NCBI RefSeq assembly: GCF_014208035.1
Contig: NZ_JACHMK010000001.1
Span: 434,001 to 498,000, forward strand
DNA from: Schaalia hyovaginalis
GTDB lineage: Bacteria; Actinomycetota; Actinomycetes; Actinomycetales; Actinomycetaceae
Length of the DNA stretch: 64,000 bases
Reading direction: 5' to 3'
A program made the position numbers and the translations under genes. The notes beneath the pieces are model-generated. The model was not told where the DNA came from and ran no database searches. It saw only the letters and a list, made by a program, of their open reading frames with translations. Below are positions 36,601 to 45,237 of the stretch, piece by piece (positions within the stretch are counted from its first letter, which is position 1; each line of letters begins with the position of its first letter).

Positions 36601-37113
36601 CGAGTCCTGCAGTTGATTGCCGAGGGCGGTGATCTCGCCGATCCGCTCGGTCGGGATGAGGAACTTTGCGAAGGGCTCCTCCGACGACAGCCTGTTCCCC
36701 ATGATCGCAACGTCTCCGGGGCCCTGAACCGAGGTGAAGTCGATGCGCACGGAGCTGAATCCGTTCTCGCGGAAGGAGGGGGCCGACCATCCGGGTTCGA
36801 AGTAGTTGGCGTTCTCGGAGGCGGTGTAGTAGCCGACGTTCCCGCGATCGAGGTAGGGGGCGAAGGGCTCGTAGCGGCCGTAGGTGTCGGCGCTGATGAC
36901 GAAGGCGACGTCGTCGGGATTGTGCTTCTGGTTCTGGATCCCGTTGTTGACGAGGACCTTTGGTGCCCCTGAGGCGGTCTCGATGTAGAAGGCGTCGGTG
37001 TGGCCCGCATCGATGTCAAGGCGTTCGCTCGCTTGAGCGGGTGGTGCCAGCATGGAAACGGCGACGGCGCATGCCAATAGCCCCGCCGCGATTCGCGACT
37101 TCGTGAATATCAT
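33625..37113 (-). CDS. Cell-wall-anchored surface protein with four choice-of-anchor M repeats
   Basis: A 1162-residue exported protein. The signal peptide ends near APPAQA (residue about 28). Four related domains each end in an H-x-H-x-x-W-x-F box: HTHAHWFFTAAG (about 198), HTHGYWLFSRPG (458), HVHTNWLFSAPG (795), HVHPNWVFTKPG (1040); this is the actinobacterial surface-anchored repeat seen in choice-of-anchor M proteins. An Asp/Ser-rich acidic linker lies near 258-305, an Ig-like segment near 540-630 and a Pro/Ser linker near 880. The C-terminus has LAHTG (about 1126-1130), a hydrophobic stretch and an Arg-rich tail: a sortase signal of LAxTG type. ATG 37113 has GGAAG upstream. The ligand is unknown. 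Confidence 0.88.
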   Translation of the reverse strand: MIFTKSRIAAGLLACAVAVSMLAPPAQASERLDIDAGHTDAFYIETASGAPKVLVNNGIQNQKHNPDDVAFVISADTYGRYEPFAPYLDRGNVGYYTASENANYFEPGWSAPSFRENGFSSVRIDFTSVQGPGDVAIMGNRLSSEEPFAKFLIPTERIGEITALGNQLQDSKALEGFGTSGIPNGTYYVEPGVSLPVFGHTHAHWFFTAAGEYRLQAKAVGVKSSGETVESAPFTTVFKVKQTSLAEPPVITGNEDDADDNTGSDESEDEPDSDSDDSGTDSDDADSDDADSDSDSDEPSGKPEGGSPSGSGSYSPISTPVTFKSGHMDAFYIGTRGGTPQLFLKEDVSASEPTARVPSSVTMVFVKERYEKTGNFKGSIQETAGYHSNAKSRTMSIYSPGWSIDDYAGNGFSKAEVRFTSVEGPGRIVLTGTQTIQGTLPPVLTNNSPYLTAGAVLPVSGHTHGYWLFSRPGTYTVKAQAVATKADGSGELKSPEETYTFIVEPNPADPSVGSGDSPSPDQPDSDDDEPSLEIRTPGASITPGATVEVLAKGFTPDSRIEAALTALSTPFTRTPLVSDVPVGKDGKATLSLALPASLKPGMYNLSAGPVGEDPTAFSVMNVASSSKPITPVPSTPEDLGPSPKTIGAVDEKVEISHGHLDLFTAIAKNGLLYLVAKDDSKGTPVLRDPADVTLRIGQNSFISFDKQIAPNLPKSGYFLDAGGLKQQEMLFPGWDTNGVRPDFEAVDFEILSMSAPEGAKAYMFNTKTFGGVTPAFTNGKLEIGAGSVIRQAHPAHVHTNWLFSAPGTYTMKVRAKAKALNGSGEALSRVATYTWKVGDDKAPEPEKKPESEKKPSPDSAAPAVEPPSPSVSPAGSTSASPTPSTSGGSARSSSAPSVAKAKCFPKQSGGSGADTLLPRIKDDRTSPGEWVDPQRLSFSISDAGKATVPMDIGAISKGSSVWMISMSQVAGVPWIGVNTQHPSLGEKAQGPTTFALTSFSGPGRLEVFEFGRGLSASVGSIWFSGGDGSASGSTTVAPNTHVHPNWVFTKPGRYELGITMTTRAKDGSELSGSTVLTIDVGSADGISDGHFDLGPSIGPAGSTTVWVDADGKPCTPDANDLAAAGLAHTGVSDLAQIQTAILALAFVGGALVMLRSRRLRRR

Positions 37114-37296
37114 CTCTGCTTCCTGTTGGTGGGTGCGACGACTCGCGTGAAACCGCGTTTTTGCGGTGATCGATGCGACTGTTGAGCACATCCAGACTAA
37201 TGAGATCGATTCCCAGTAGCAAGTGAGAGAGGTTATGCTCACCTTATGTCCCGGCCGGGGTTTCGGGCCTCCGGGAGCGGGACGATCCCCTCTCGA

Positions 37297-37318
37297 GTCT
37301 GTCAATCGAATGTCAGAC
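37297..37318. promoter_or_regulatory. Operator-like palindrome upstream of GH32 gene
   Basis: Outer arms GTCTG/CAGAC enclose TCAATCGAATGT. The core TGTCAATCGA recurs before the sucrose PTS gene. A -10-like TACGCT (37323-37328) stands 6 nt before the ATG, so a bound LacI protein would cover the -35 position. Confidence 0.55.
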
Positions 37319-37334
37319 TTGCTACGCTCGGCGC

Positions 37335-38831
37335 ATGAGCACAGACTTCCTCGCTCGCGCCGAAGCGGCGGAGCGGAATTCGAGGGCCCGCGATGACGCG
37401 GACCGTCCGGCCTTCCATGTCGCGCCCCCCGTCGGGCGCCTCAACGACCCCAACGGCCTCATCGTCGACGGCGAGGACTACCACGCCTTCTTCCAGTACA
37501 CGCCCGAGCATCCGCTCAAATTCGTCTACTGGGGGCATGCGGTCTCGAAGGACCTCGTCCACTGGGACTACCGGGCCCCCGCGATCCTCCCCGACTCCCA
37601 TCAGGATGCCAATGGCGCCTACTCGGGCACGGCGATCGGCGTCGAGGGCGGCGTTGAACTCTGGTATACGGGGAATTACAAGGATCCCGGGACGGGGGAG
37701 CGCGAAGCGACCCAGTGCCTCGTCGAAACCTCGGACCTGCGGACCTTCGTGAAGACGCGCGAAGCGATCATCGCCCGCCAGCCCGAGGGCTACACCGCCC
37801 ACTTCCGCGACCCGCAGGTCTGGAAGGATCCCGATGATCCCGCCGGGTCCTACCGGATGATGCTCGGCGTCCAGCGCGCGAACCTCACCGGAGCGATCCT
37901 CCTGTACCGTTCGAGCGACCGGAGGAACTGGGTCTGCGAGGGTGAGATGACCTTCCCCGATGCGGGCGGCGCCTTCGACGACTTCGGCTATATGTGGGAG
38001 TGCCCGAATCTCGTCCGCCTGCGCGACGAGGCGAGCGGCGATGTCCGTGACGTCCTCATCTTCTGCCCGCAGGGCATCAGCCCCGAGCGCGAGGGCTTCG
38101 AGAACGTCTTCCCCTGCGTCTACGTCGTCGGAAACCTCGTCGGCACTGAGCTGCGCGGCGCGGACGGCGCCTTCGAGGAGGTCGACAGGGGCTTCGAGTT
38201 CTATGCGCCCCAGGTGTACGCGCGCCGCGGCGCCGACTGGGGGGATTTCGACTCCGGCGATCCGGCCCTCCTCATCGGCTGGGCCGGCAATGCGGGCGAG
38301 GATGATCAGCCCTCCATCGAGTCCGGCGGCTGGGTCCACTGCCTCACCAGTCCGCGCGCCCTCGCCCTCGTCTCGGGCCGCCTCGTGCAGCGCCCCTTCC
38401 TCCCCGGCCTGCCGTTCGTGCCGGCTTCGGCCCCCTCGATCGACGAGGGCGGTGCCGGAGGCGTTGTCGAGCTCGAGGGGTCGAGGTCCTGGCGCTATTC
38501 GGCCTGCCTGAATCTGCCCGCCGCTTCCGCCCTCGTCCTTGAAGCGGAAAGCGGTGGGGGTGTGCGCATCCGGGTGACGCCGGAATCGCTCGAGGTGGAT
38601 CGCTCCGCCTCCCGCTATCCGCACGGGGACGTGCGGCGAGTGGCCCTCGAGGCGGGCGAGGCCTCGCGCATCGAGGTCATCCACGACCGCTCGCTCACCG
38701 AAATCGTGCTCGGGGGCGGGAGTCGGGTCTTCACCTTCCGCTCCTTCCTCACGGGTGAAGGCGCGGGCCTGCGCGTGCTCGTCGAGGGCGGTGCGGGAGT
38801 GGTCGCCGCTGAGTTCGCCCGTCTGGATTGA
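37335..38831 (+). CDS. scrB: Glycoside hydrolase family 32, sucrose-6-phosphate hydrolase
   Basis: A 498-residue GH32 enzyme. The three acidic motifs are present: RLNDPNG (nucleophile Asp38), FRDPQVW (near 158, transition-state Asp) and MWECPNL (acid/base Glu near 222), followed by a C-terminal beta-sandwich. With the adjacent sucrose-type PTS permease it most likely splits internal sucrose-6-phosphate to glucose-6-phosphate and fructose; there is no signal peptide. Activity on other beta-fructosides is possible. The ATG has no ribosome site, but TACGCT stands 6 nt upstream, suggesting a leaderless message. It is divergent from the surface protein gene. Confidence 0.92.
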   Translation: MSTDFLARAEAAERNSRARDDADRPAFHVAPPVGRLNDPNGLIVDGEDYHAFFQYTPEHPLKFVYWGHAVSKDLVHWDYRAPAILPDSHQDANGAYSGTAIGVEGGVELWYTGNYKDPGTGEREATQCLVETSDLRTFVKTREAIIARQPEGYTAHFRDPQVWKDPDDPAGSYRMMLGVQRANLTGAILLYRSSDRRNWVCEGEMTFPDAGGAFDDFGYMWECPNLVRLRDEASGDVRDVLIFCPQGISPEREGFENVFPCVYVVGNLVGTELRGADGAFEEVDRGFEFYAPQVYARRGADWGDFDSGDPALLIGWAGNAGEDDQPSIESGGWVHCLTSPRALALVSGRLVQRPFLPGLPFVPASAPSIDEGGAGGVVELEGSRSWRYSACLNLPAASALVLEAESGGGVRIRVTPESLEVDRSASRYPHGDVRRVALEAGEASRIEVIHDRSLTEIVLGGGSRVFTFRSFLTGEGAGLRVLVEGGAGVVAAEFARLD

Positions 38832-38987
38832 GGTGCTCTGTCTTTGCGGCGCGCCCTTCCCGCTTGGTGAAACCCCAGGTCAGGGCTCAAGCGGGGGAGT
38901 AGTCCTCGTCGGGGTCGGGAAAACCTGGGAAATTCGGGGGAATTCCGAGGGGAAACCCTTGCGCGAAGGGCGCGGGCGATCCTAGTA

Positions 38988-39003
38988 TGTCAATCGATTG
39001 CTA
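38988..39003. promoter_or_regulatory. LacI-type operator upstream of scrA
   Basis: TGTCAATCGATTGCTA, with the perfect palindrome CAATCGATTG at 38991-39000. It shares TGTCAATCGA with the site at 37297-37318 and lies about 65 bp before the scrA start. Confidence 0.6.
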
Positions 39004-39066
39004 TATCGCCCGGGAGTCATGGTGACACCGTCGTCCTTCCCGGGTCCACCGAGAAAGGAACGTGGA

Positions 39067-41148
39067 ATGGCAATGGATCACGCCAAGGTGGCATCCGAAG
39101 TCGTCGAAGCCGTCGGCGGGGCCGCCAACATCACCGCCGCCGCCCATTGCGCGACACGCCTCCGACTCGTCCTCGCGGACGAGAAGAAGATCGACCAAGC
39201 GGCCCTCGACGCCAACGAAGATCTGAAGGGGACCTTCGCCGCGGGCGGCATGTACCAGATCATCGTCGGCCCCGGCGACGTCGACATCGTCTACACGCAC
39301 ATGGTCGCCGACCACGGCGTCCGCGAAGTCTCCAAGGACGAGGCCAAGGAAGAGGCCGCGAAGACCGGCAACGTCTTCTCCCGCTTCATCAAGATGATCG
39401 CGGACATCTTCGTCCCGATCCTCCCCGCCCTCGTCGCCGGCGGCCTCATGATGGCGATCAACAACGTCCTCACCGCCCAAGGCCTCTTCGGCCCGAAGTC
39501 GGTCGTCGAGATGTTCCCCTGGGTCGCCGACTATGCGAACCTCATCAACATGGTCTCGGCCGCGGCCTTCGCCGCGCTCCCCGTCCTCGTCGGATTCTCC
39601 GCCGCGAAGCGCTTCGGTGGCAACGTCTACCTCGGCGCCGCCCTCGGCGCGGCGATGATCTCCGGCGACCTCCTCAACGCCTGGAATACGGGCGCGGCCC
39701 TCGCCGGACAGGCCGAAGTCCAGTACTGGCACATGTTCGGCATGGACGTCGCGAAGATCGGCTACCAGGCGCAGGTCATCCCTACGCTCGCCGTCACCTA
39801 CGTCATGTGCCTCATCGAGAAGCAGCTCCACAAGCGACTGTCGGGCACGGTCGATTTCCTTCTCACTCCGCTCGTCACACTCCTCGTCACCGGCTTCCTC
39901 GCCTTCATCGCGATCGGCCCCGTCACCCGCATCCTCGCCCAGTGGCTCACCGACGGCATCAACTGGGGCTACACGACCCTCGGCCCGATCGGCGGCCTCC
40001 TCTTCGGCCTCGTCTACTCGCCGATCGTCGTCACCGGCCTGCACCAGTCCTTCCCCGCGGTCGAGATCCCGCTGCTGCCCGTCAACGGCGGCATCGGCGA
40101 CTTCATCTTCCCGATCGCCTCCATGGCGAACATCGCCCAGGGCGCGGCCGCCCTCGCGGTCTTCGCCAAGACCCGCGACGCCAAGCTCAAGGGCCTCGCC
40201 GGCGCCGGCGGCGCCTCCGCCGTCTTCGGCATCACCGAGCCGGCGATCTTCGGCGTCAACCTCCGCCTGCGCTGGCCCTTCTTCATCGGCATGATCGCAG
40301 CCGCGATCGGCTCGGCGGGCGTCGCGCTCTTCGACGTGCGCGGCCAGGCCCTCGGAGCCGCCGGCTTCGTCGGCTTCGTCTCGATCATCCCGCAGGACAT
40401 CCCCATGTACCTGCTCCTCGAGGTCGTCGTCTTCGCCCTGTCCTTCGCCGGCGTCTTCGTCTACGCCTCCTCGAAGGGGCGCGCCGACATGCAGGCGAAG
40501 AGCGTCGTCCCGGCCGATGCCGCCGATGCCCCGGCCCCCGCTTCGATCCTCGACGCCCCGGCCGCCGTGCCCGCGAGCGGCACCGCCGCCGCATCCTCTC
40601 CGGCGCCTGCGAGCGGCGCGCTCCCGTCTGTTGCGGCCGGAGCTGCCGCCCTCGTCGAGCTGCCCGCCGAGGCCGCGAACGACTACACCGTGACTGCGCC
40701 CCTCGCAGGAAGGATCGTCCCCCTCGAATCCGTCAAGGACGAGTCCTTCGCCCGCGGGCTCCTGGGCCCCGGCGTCGCGATCGCGCCCGCGGGCGGGGTC
40801 GTGGTCTGCCCGGTCGACGGCGTCGTCACCGTCGCCTTCGGCACGGGCCACGCCTACGGCCTCAAAGCGGCCTCCGGAGTGCAGGTCCTCATCCACATCG
40901 GCATGGACACCGTCAAGCTCGAGGGCAAGGGCTTCACGCCCCGCGTCGCCAAGGGCGACACGGTCCGTCGCGGTGACGTCCTGGCCGAGGTCGACTGGGA
41001 TCTCATCCGTGAAGCCGGCTACGACACGATCACCCCGGTCGTCGTGACGAACAAGAAGAAGTTCGACGCCGTTGCGCCCCTCGCCCAGGGCGTGGTGGAT
41101 CTCGGCGACGAGATCCTCGCGATCTCCCCGAAGGCCCCCACGGCCTGA
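39067..41148 (+). CDS. scrA: PTS sucrose-type transporter EIIBCA
   Basis: A 693-residue membrane permease that imports and phosphorylates its sugar. The N-terminal EIIB domain has the phosphorylated Cys in AHCATRLRLVL (near 24-34); the EIIC domain (about 105-480) has many hydrophobic helices and the GITEPAIFGVNLR motif; after an Ala/Pro linker, the C-terminal EIIA domain has HIGMDTVKLEGKGF with the active His. ATG 39067 follows AAAGGA. Sucrose specificity is inferred from the EIIB type and from the flanking GH32 and LacI genes; trehalose- or beta-glucoside-type use is less likely. Phosphate would come from the nearby HPr and EI. Confidence 0.9.
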   Translation: MAMDHAKVASEVVEAVGGAANITAAAHCATRLRLVLADEKKIDQAALDANEDLKGTFAAGGMYQIIVGPGDVDIVYTHMVADHGVREVSKDEAKEEAAKTGNVFSRFIKMIADIFVPILPALVAGGLMMAINNVLTAQGLFGPKSVVEMFPWVADYANLINMVSAAAFAALPVLVGFSAAKRFGGNVYLGAALGAAMISGDLLNAWNTGAALAGQAEVQYWHMFGMDVAKIGYQAQVIPTLAVTYVMCLIEKQLHKRLSGTVDFLLTPLVTLLVTGFLAFIAIGPVTRILAQWLTDGINWGYTTLGPIGGLLFGLVYSPIVVTGLHQSFPAVEIPLLPVNGGIGDFIFPIASMANIAQGAAALAVFAKTRDAKLKGLAGAGGASAVFGITEPAIFGVNLRLRWPFFIGMIAAAIGSAGVALFDVRGQALGAAGFVGFVSIIPQDIPMYLLLEVVVFALSFAGVFVYASSKGRADMQAKSVVPADAADAPAPASILDAPAAVPASGTAAASSPAPASGALPSVAAGAAALVELPAEAANDYTVTAPLAGRIVPLESVKDESFARGLLGPGVAIAPAGGVVVCPVDGVVTVAFGTGHAYGLKAASGVQVLIHIGMDTVKLEGKGFTPRVAKGDTVRRGDVLAEVDWDLIREAGYDTITPVVVTNKKKFDAVAPLAQGVVDLGDEILAISPKAPTA

Positions 41149-41159
41149 GCCGATGAGCC

Positions 41160-41207
41160 CTCCGTGAGAGGGGGAGCGCCCGGCAGGGCGCTCCCCCTCT
41201 CACGGAG
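41160..41207. terminator. Bidirectional terminator between scrA and scrR
   Basis: A perfect 22-bp stem (41160-41181 with 41186-41207) and a 4-nt loop, between the convergent stops. It is stable, but T-runs are weak. Confidence 0.75.
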
Positions 41208-41219
41208 TTCGCAGCAGGA

Positions 41220-42254
41220 TCAGGCGGTCCAGCCCTCGATGAGCGTCACCGGGAACTCGACGGTGAGAGCGATCGCCTCGTCCTCGTCCGCGAGGGGATC
41301 GCCTCCCCCGTCCCGCTTGGTCGATCGCGGCGAGGCGATCTGCTCCATCAGGATCTCGACCGCCTTGCGCGCGAGGAGGTCCAGGGGCTGGCGGATCGTC
41401 GTGAGGCCGGGCAGGGCCCGCCTCACGGTGCCCGTCCCGTCGAAGCCGATCACGCGCAGATCCCGGGGGATCTCCAGATCGCGCTGACGTGCCCATTCGA
41501 TCACTTCCGCGGCCGCGAGGTCGTCGGTCGCGAAGACCGCGTCGATCATCTCAGTCGCTCCGTCCAAGCATTCGGCGACCAGGATCGGCCGCTCCTGCGC
41601 GGGGGTGTGGAAGGGCACTTCGAGGACGATCGGCTCGATTCCCGCCTCTTTCAAGACGGAGCGGTAACCGCGCTCGCGGAGGTTGAGTGGATGCGAGCGG
41701 GAGGTGAGCAGCGCGGGCCTGCGCGCGCCTGCGTCGAGGAGGCGCCGGGTGGCCATTCGGCCGCCCGCCTCGTTCTCGCACCTGACGTTCGGGATCCGCG
41801 GCGACAGGGTCCGATCGATCGTCACCAGGGGCATGCGGATCGAGTGGTACTCATCGAGATCCTCATTGTGGGCGCCGGAGATGATCCCGTCGACGCGATT
41901 GCCGACGAGAAGGTCCAGATAGTCGCGCTCCCGATCCGAGCGTCCCATCGAATTGCAGATGAGGATGCGGTAGCCGTGCTCCGCGAGGGCGTTCTCGATC
42001 TCGACCGCGAGCTCCCCGAAGAAGGGGAGGGCGACCGTGGGGACGATGAGCCCGATCGTCTGCGTCGACTTCCCGTGAAGGGAGCGCGCGACCTGGTTGG
42101 GGCGATAGCCCAAGTGCTGGATCGCCGCGGCGACCTTGTCCTTCGTCGCCTGGGAGAGGTACCCCCGGTTGTTGAGGACGCGGGATACCGTCGTCAGTGA
42201 GACCCCCGCTTCCCTGGCGACATCTGCGAGAGTCGGTTCCGACGGTTGTGCCAC
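41220..42254 (-). CDS. scrR: LacI family regulator of the sucrose locus
   Basis: A 344-residue LacI protein. The HTH is TLADVAREAGVSLTTVSRVL with the hinge VARSLHGKSTQTIGLIVP; a periplasmic-binding-like sensor domain follows. The start is GTG 42254 with GGAGG upstream. It is convergent with scrA and lies beside scrB-scrA, whose upstream regions share a TGTCAATCGA palindrome, so it is the probable repressor; the inducer (sucrose or its phosphate) is inferred. Confidence 0.88.
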   Translation of the reverse strand: MAQPSEPTLADVAREAGVSLTTVSRVLNNRGYLSQATKDKVAAAIQHLGYRPNQVARSLHGKSTQTIGLIVPTVALPFFGELAVEIENALAEHGYRILICNSMGRSDRERDYLDLLVGNRVDGIISGAHNEDLDEYHSIRMPLVTIDRTLSPRIPNVRCENEAGGRMATRRLLDAGARRPALLTSRSHPLNLRERGYRSVLKEAGIEPIVLEVPFHTPAQERPILVAECLDGATEMIDAVFATDDLAAAEVIEWARQRDLEIPRDLRVIGFDGTGTVRRALPGLTTIRQPLDLLARKAVEILMEQIASPRSTKRDGGGDPLADEDEAIALTVEFPVTLIEGWTA

Positions 42255-42480
42255 CCCAGGTCCTCCATTGCTTCGCCGTGAATCCCGCTCCGGATTCCGC
42301 GCATGAGCGTTGATCTGTCGGGGGACAGTCTAGTCGCGGCTCCTCGCGCGGGCTCCGAAGCGCCGCAGGACGCGCCCCTTTCCCGCCGGAACCCGGGGAA
42401 TCCGTGAGCGTTCGAGGCATCGAGAAGTCCGATCGGGTATCCGTATCGCTCCAAACCCCATACGATGAAGGCAAGAATCG

Positions 42481-42504
42481 GTTCTGCCCAACGATGGACA
42501 GAAC
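42481..42504. promoter_or_regulatory. Inverted repeat in the ptsH promoter region
   Basis: GTTCTGCCCA and TGGACAGAAC, 10-bp arms with one mismatch and a 4-bp centre. It lies 20 bp before the ptsH start and just after a TACGAT -10-like hexamer (42461-42466). It is a candidate operator for the general PTS genes. Confidence 0.5.
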
Positions 42505-42524
42505 CACGAGCGGAAGGAAACCCC

Positions 42525-42791
42525 ATGATCTCCCGTACCGTTGCCGTCGCCTCCTCGGTCGGTCTTCACGCCCGCCCCGCGGCCCTCCTCGCCGAAGCGG
42601 TCGACGATTCCGGCGTCGAAATCACCATTTCCTTCAACGGGGACGAAGCCGATGCCGCCTCCCTGCTCGAGATCATGACCCTCGGCGTCAAGCACGGCGA
42701 TGAGGTCACCCTCTCCACCGACGACGACTCCGCGGGCGACGTCCTCGATTCCCTCGTCGCCCTCCTCTCCCGCGACCTCGACAAGGAGTGA
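42525..42791 (+). CDS. ptsH: Phosphocarrier protein HPr
   Basis: An 88-residue HPr carrying phosphate from EI to EIIA domains. GLHARPAALL holds the phosphorylated His15; SLLEIMTLGV follows with a serine at the position equivalent to Ser46. ATG 42525 has GGAAGG upstream. It is directly followed by ptsI, whose ribosome site overlaps the ptsH stop. Confidence 0.95.
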   Translation: MISRTVAVASSVGLHARPAALLAEAVDDSGVEITISFNGDEADAASLLEIMTLGVKHGDEVTLSTDDDSAGDVLDSLVALLSRDLDKE

Positions 42792-42793
42792 CG

Positions 42794-44476
42794 ATGACCG
42801 AGCACACCGTCCTCCACGGAATCGGTGTTTCGGCCGGAACCGCTTCGGGCAGGGCGGCCGTCGTCCGCCCCGCGCCGGGTGCGGATCCCGACGAACCGCC
42901 GAGCACCGATCCGGTGGCCGACGGCGCGCGCGTGCGCGCCGCCCTCGCCGTTGTCTCCGCTTCGCTCAAAGAACGGGCGGAGAGGGCTCCCGAGGAATCC
43001 GCGCCGATCCTCAACGCGACCGCCCAGCTCGCAGCCGATCGCGGCCTGGCCAAAGCCGTCGACAAGAAGCTGAAGAAGGGGCTGGGCGTGACCCAGGCCG
43101 TGCATGCGGCCGTCGAGGAGTACGCAGAGATGCTCAAGAGCCTCGGCGGCTACATGGCCGAACGCGCCACCGACCTGTACGACGTGAGGGATCGGGCGAT
43201 CTGCGAGCTGCGCGGACTGCCCGCTCCGGGCGTGCCGGTCTTCGATGAGCCGGTCGTCCTCGTCGCCCGCGACCTCGCGCCCGCGGAAACGGCGACCCTG
43301 GACCCCGCGACCGTCAAGGGCATCCTCACCGAAGTCGGAGGCCCGACCTCGCACACGGCGATCCTCGCCGCTCAACTCGGCATCCCCGCGATCGTCAAAG
43401 TGAAGGGGATCCTCGAGGTCGAAGAGGGGGAGCTGCTCGCACTCGACGGCGGTGTCGGAGAGGTCGTCGTCTCGCCGACCGCGGAGGAGATCGAGCAGCT
43501 CGAAGAACGCTCCCGACGGCGGGCGATGGCCCTCGCCGGCTCCTCCGGCGAGGGGGCCACCTACGACGGGTACCGGGTGAAACTCCTCGCCAATATCGGC
43601 ACGGTCGACGACGCTCAGCGCGCCGCGGCCTTCGATCTGGAGGGCGCGGGGCTCTTCCGCACGGAGTTCCTCTTCCTGGACCGCGCCGAAGCCCCTTCGC
43701 TCGACGAGCAGATCGCGACCTACACGCAGGTGCTCGACTCCTTCGGCGAGCGCCGCGTGGTCGTCAGGACCCTCGATGCGGGCGCCGACAAGCCGCTGAG
43801 CTTCGCCGACCTCGGCCCTGAGGCGAACCCCGCGCTCGGACGCAGGGGCCTGCGCCTGTGCCAGGCCCGTGAAGACCTCATCGACACGCAACTCGCGGCG
43901 CTTGCGGCCGCCCACACCAAGACCAAGGCCGAGCTCTGGGTCATGGCCCCCATGGTGTCGACTCTTGAAGAGGCCGAGTGGTTCGCCGAGAAGGCCCGCG
44001 GTGCGGGCCTGCCGAAGGTGGGCGTCATGATCGAAGTCCCCGCGGCCGCGATCCGCGCGAACCACCTCCTCGACGTCGTCGACTTCGCATCGATCGGCAC
44101 GAACGATCTCACGCAGTACACGATGGCCGCCGATCGGATGGACGGCGAACTCGCGCCGCTGTTGAGCTCCTGGCAGCCCGCGGTCCTCCAGATGATCAAG
44201 TTCGCCTGCGAAGGCGGTCGCGCGACCGGGAAGCCGATCGGCGTGTGCGGCGAGGCCGGGGGCGATCCGCTCCTCGCGCTCGTCCTCACGGGCCTCGGCG
44301 TGGCATCGCTGTCCATGGCCCCCTCGAAGGTCAATGCGGTGCGGGCCGCGCTCCGCCTCCACGACCTCGCGACGTGTCAGCAGATGGCGGCCTTCGCCGT
44401 CGACGCTCCGACCGCCGAGGAGGGGCGCGCCAATGTGTTGAAGCTCGTCTCCCCGACGATGCTCTCGCTCATCTGA
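42794..44476 (+). CDS. ptsI: PTS enzyme I (phosphoenolpyruvate-protein phosphotransferase)
   Basis: A 560-residue EI that autophosphorylates from PEP and passes the phosphate to HPr. The active-site motif GGPTSHTAIL has the catalytic His187; the C-terminal barrel has FRTEFLFLDR, GRRGLRLC and GVCGEAGGDP with the PEP-site Cys. ATG 42794 has AAGGAG placed across the ptsH stop, so I prefer it to the GTG two codons earlier. A strong terminator follows. Confidence 0.95.
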   Translation: MTEHTVLHGIGVSAGTASGRAAVVRPAPGADPDEPPSTDPVADGARVRAALAVVSASLKERAERAPEESAPILNATAQLAADRGLAKAVDKKLKKGLGVTQAVHAAVEEYAEMLKSLGGYMAERATDLYDVRDRAICELRGLPAPGVPVFDEPVVLVARDLAPAETATLDPATVKGILTEVGGPTSHTAILAAQLGIPAIVKVKGILEVEEGELLALDGGVGEVVVSPTAEEIEQLEERSRRRAMALAGSSGEGATYDGYRVKLLANIGTVDDAQRAAAFDLEGAGLFRTEFLFLDRAEAPSLDEQIATYTQVLDSFGERRVVVRTLDAGADKPLSFADLGPEANPALGRRGLRLCQAREDLIDTQLAALAAAHTKTKAELWVMAPMVSTLEEAEWFAEKARGAGLPKVGVMIEVPAAAIRANHLLDVVDFASIGTNDLTQYTMAADRMDGELAPLLSSWQPAVLQMIKFACEGGRATGKPIGVCGEAGGDPLLALVLTGLGVASLSMAPSKVNAVRAALRLHDLATCQQMAAFAVDAPTAEEGRANVLKLVSPTMLSLI

Positions 44477-44519
44477 GGCCGGAGACGGTCCGGCATCCGG
44501 ATCAACAGGGGACGACGAA

Positions 44520-44547
44520 GGGGGTCGCACCGCATGGTGCGACCCCC
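44520..44547. terminator. Bidirectional terminator between ptsI and sod
   Basis: A perfect 12-bp stem GGGGGTCGCACC/GGTGCGACCCCC with a GCAT loop, between convergent genes. Confidence 0.8.
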
Positions 44548-44616
44548 GAGTCCGTCGAGGACGGCGCCCCGCCCTCGACGATCTGAAGAAGGCCGGAAGC
44601 GGTGCCGTGACTCGGA

Positions 44617-45237
44617 TCAGGCGGTGACCAGACCCGTGCAGGAGCGGGCGTTCGCGAAGCGGGCGGCGACGTCGTCCCAGTTCACGACGTTCCACCACGC
44701 CTTGACGTAATCGGCCTTGACGTTCTGGTAGTCGAGGTAGAAGGCGTGCTCCCACATGTCGAGCATGAGGAGGGGAACCGTCGCGACCGGGATGTTGCCC
44801 TGCTGGTCGGTGAGCTGGTAGGTGACGAGGCGCGCGCCGAGCGCGTCCCAGGCGAGGACGCCCCAGCCCGAGCCCTGGAGGCCGAGGGCGGCGGCTGCGA
44901 ACTGCGCCTGGAACTTCTGGAAGGAGCCGAAGAACTCGTCGATCGCGCTCGCGAGTTCGCCCTCGGGGCGGCCCTGGCCCTCGGGGGTCATGTTGAGCCA
45001 GAAGATCGAGTGGTTCGTGTGTCCGCCGAGGTTGAAGGCGAGGTTCTTCTCGAAGAGGTTGACGGCGGCGAAGTCGCCCGACTCGCGCGCGGCCTCGAGC
45101 TTTGCGAGGGCGGCGTTGGCGCCGGCGACGTAGTTCGCATGGTGCTTGTCGTGGTGGAGCTCCATGATCCGCCCGGAGATGTGGGGTTCGAGGGCGGCGT
45201 AGTCGTAGGGGAGATCGGGGAGGGTGTAGACGGACAT
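44617..45237 (-). CDS. sodA: Superoxide dismutase, Mn/Fe type
   Basis: A 206-residue cytoplasmic enzyme that disproportionates superoxide. Ligand regions are visible: [12 protein letters not shown] (first His near 28), [12 protein letters not shown] (second His), and [13 protein letters not shown] (Asp and third His). The length is normal and there is no signal peptide. ATG 45237 has AAGGAG 6-7 nt upstream. Mn versus Fe use cannot be told from sequence by eye. It stands alone between terminators; no regulator is adjacent. Confidence 0.95.
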   Translation of the reverse strand: MSVYTLPDLPYDYAALEPHISGRIMELHHDKHHANYVAGANAALAKLEAARESGDFAAVNLFEKNLAFNLGGHTNHSIFWLNMTPEGQGRPEGELASAIDEFFGSFQKFQAQFAAAALGLQGSGWGVLAWDALGARLVTYQLTDQQGNIPVATVPLLMLDMWEHAFYLDYQNVKADYVKAWWNVVNWDDVAARFANARSCTGLVTA

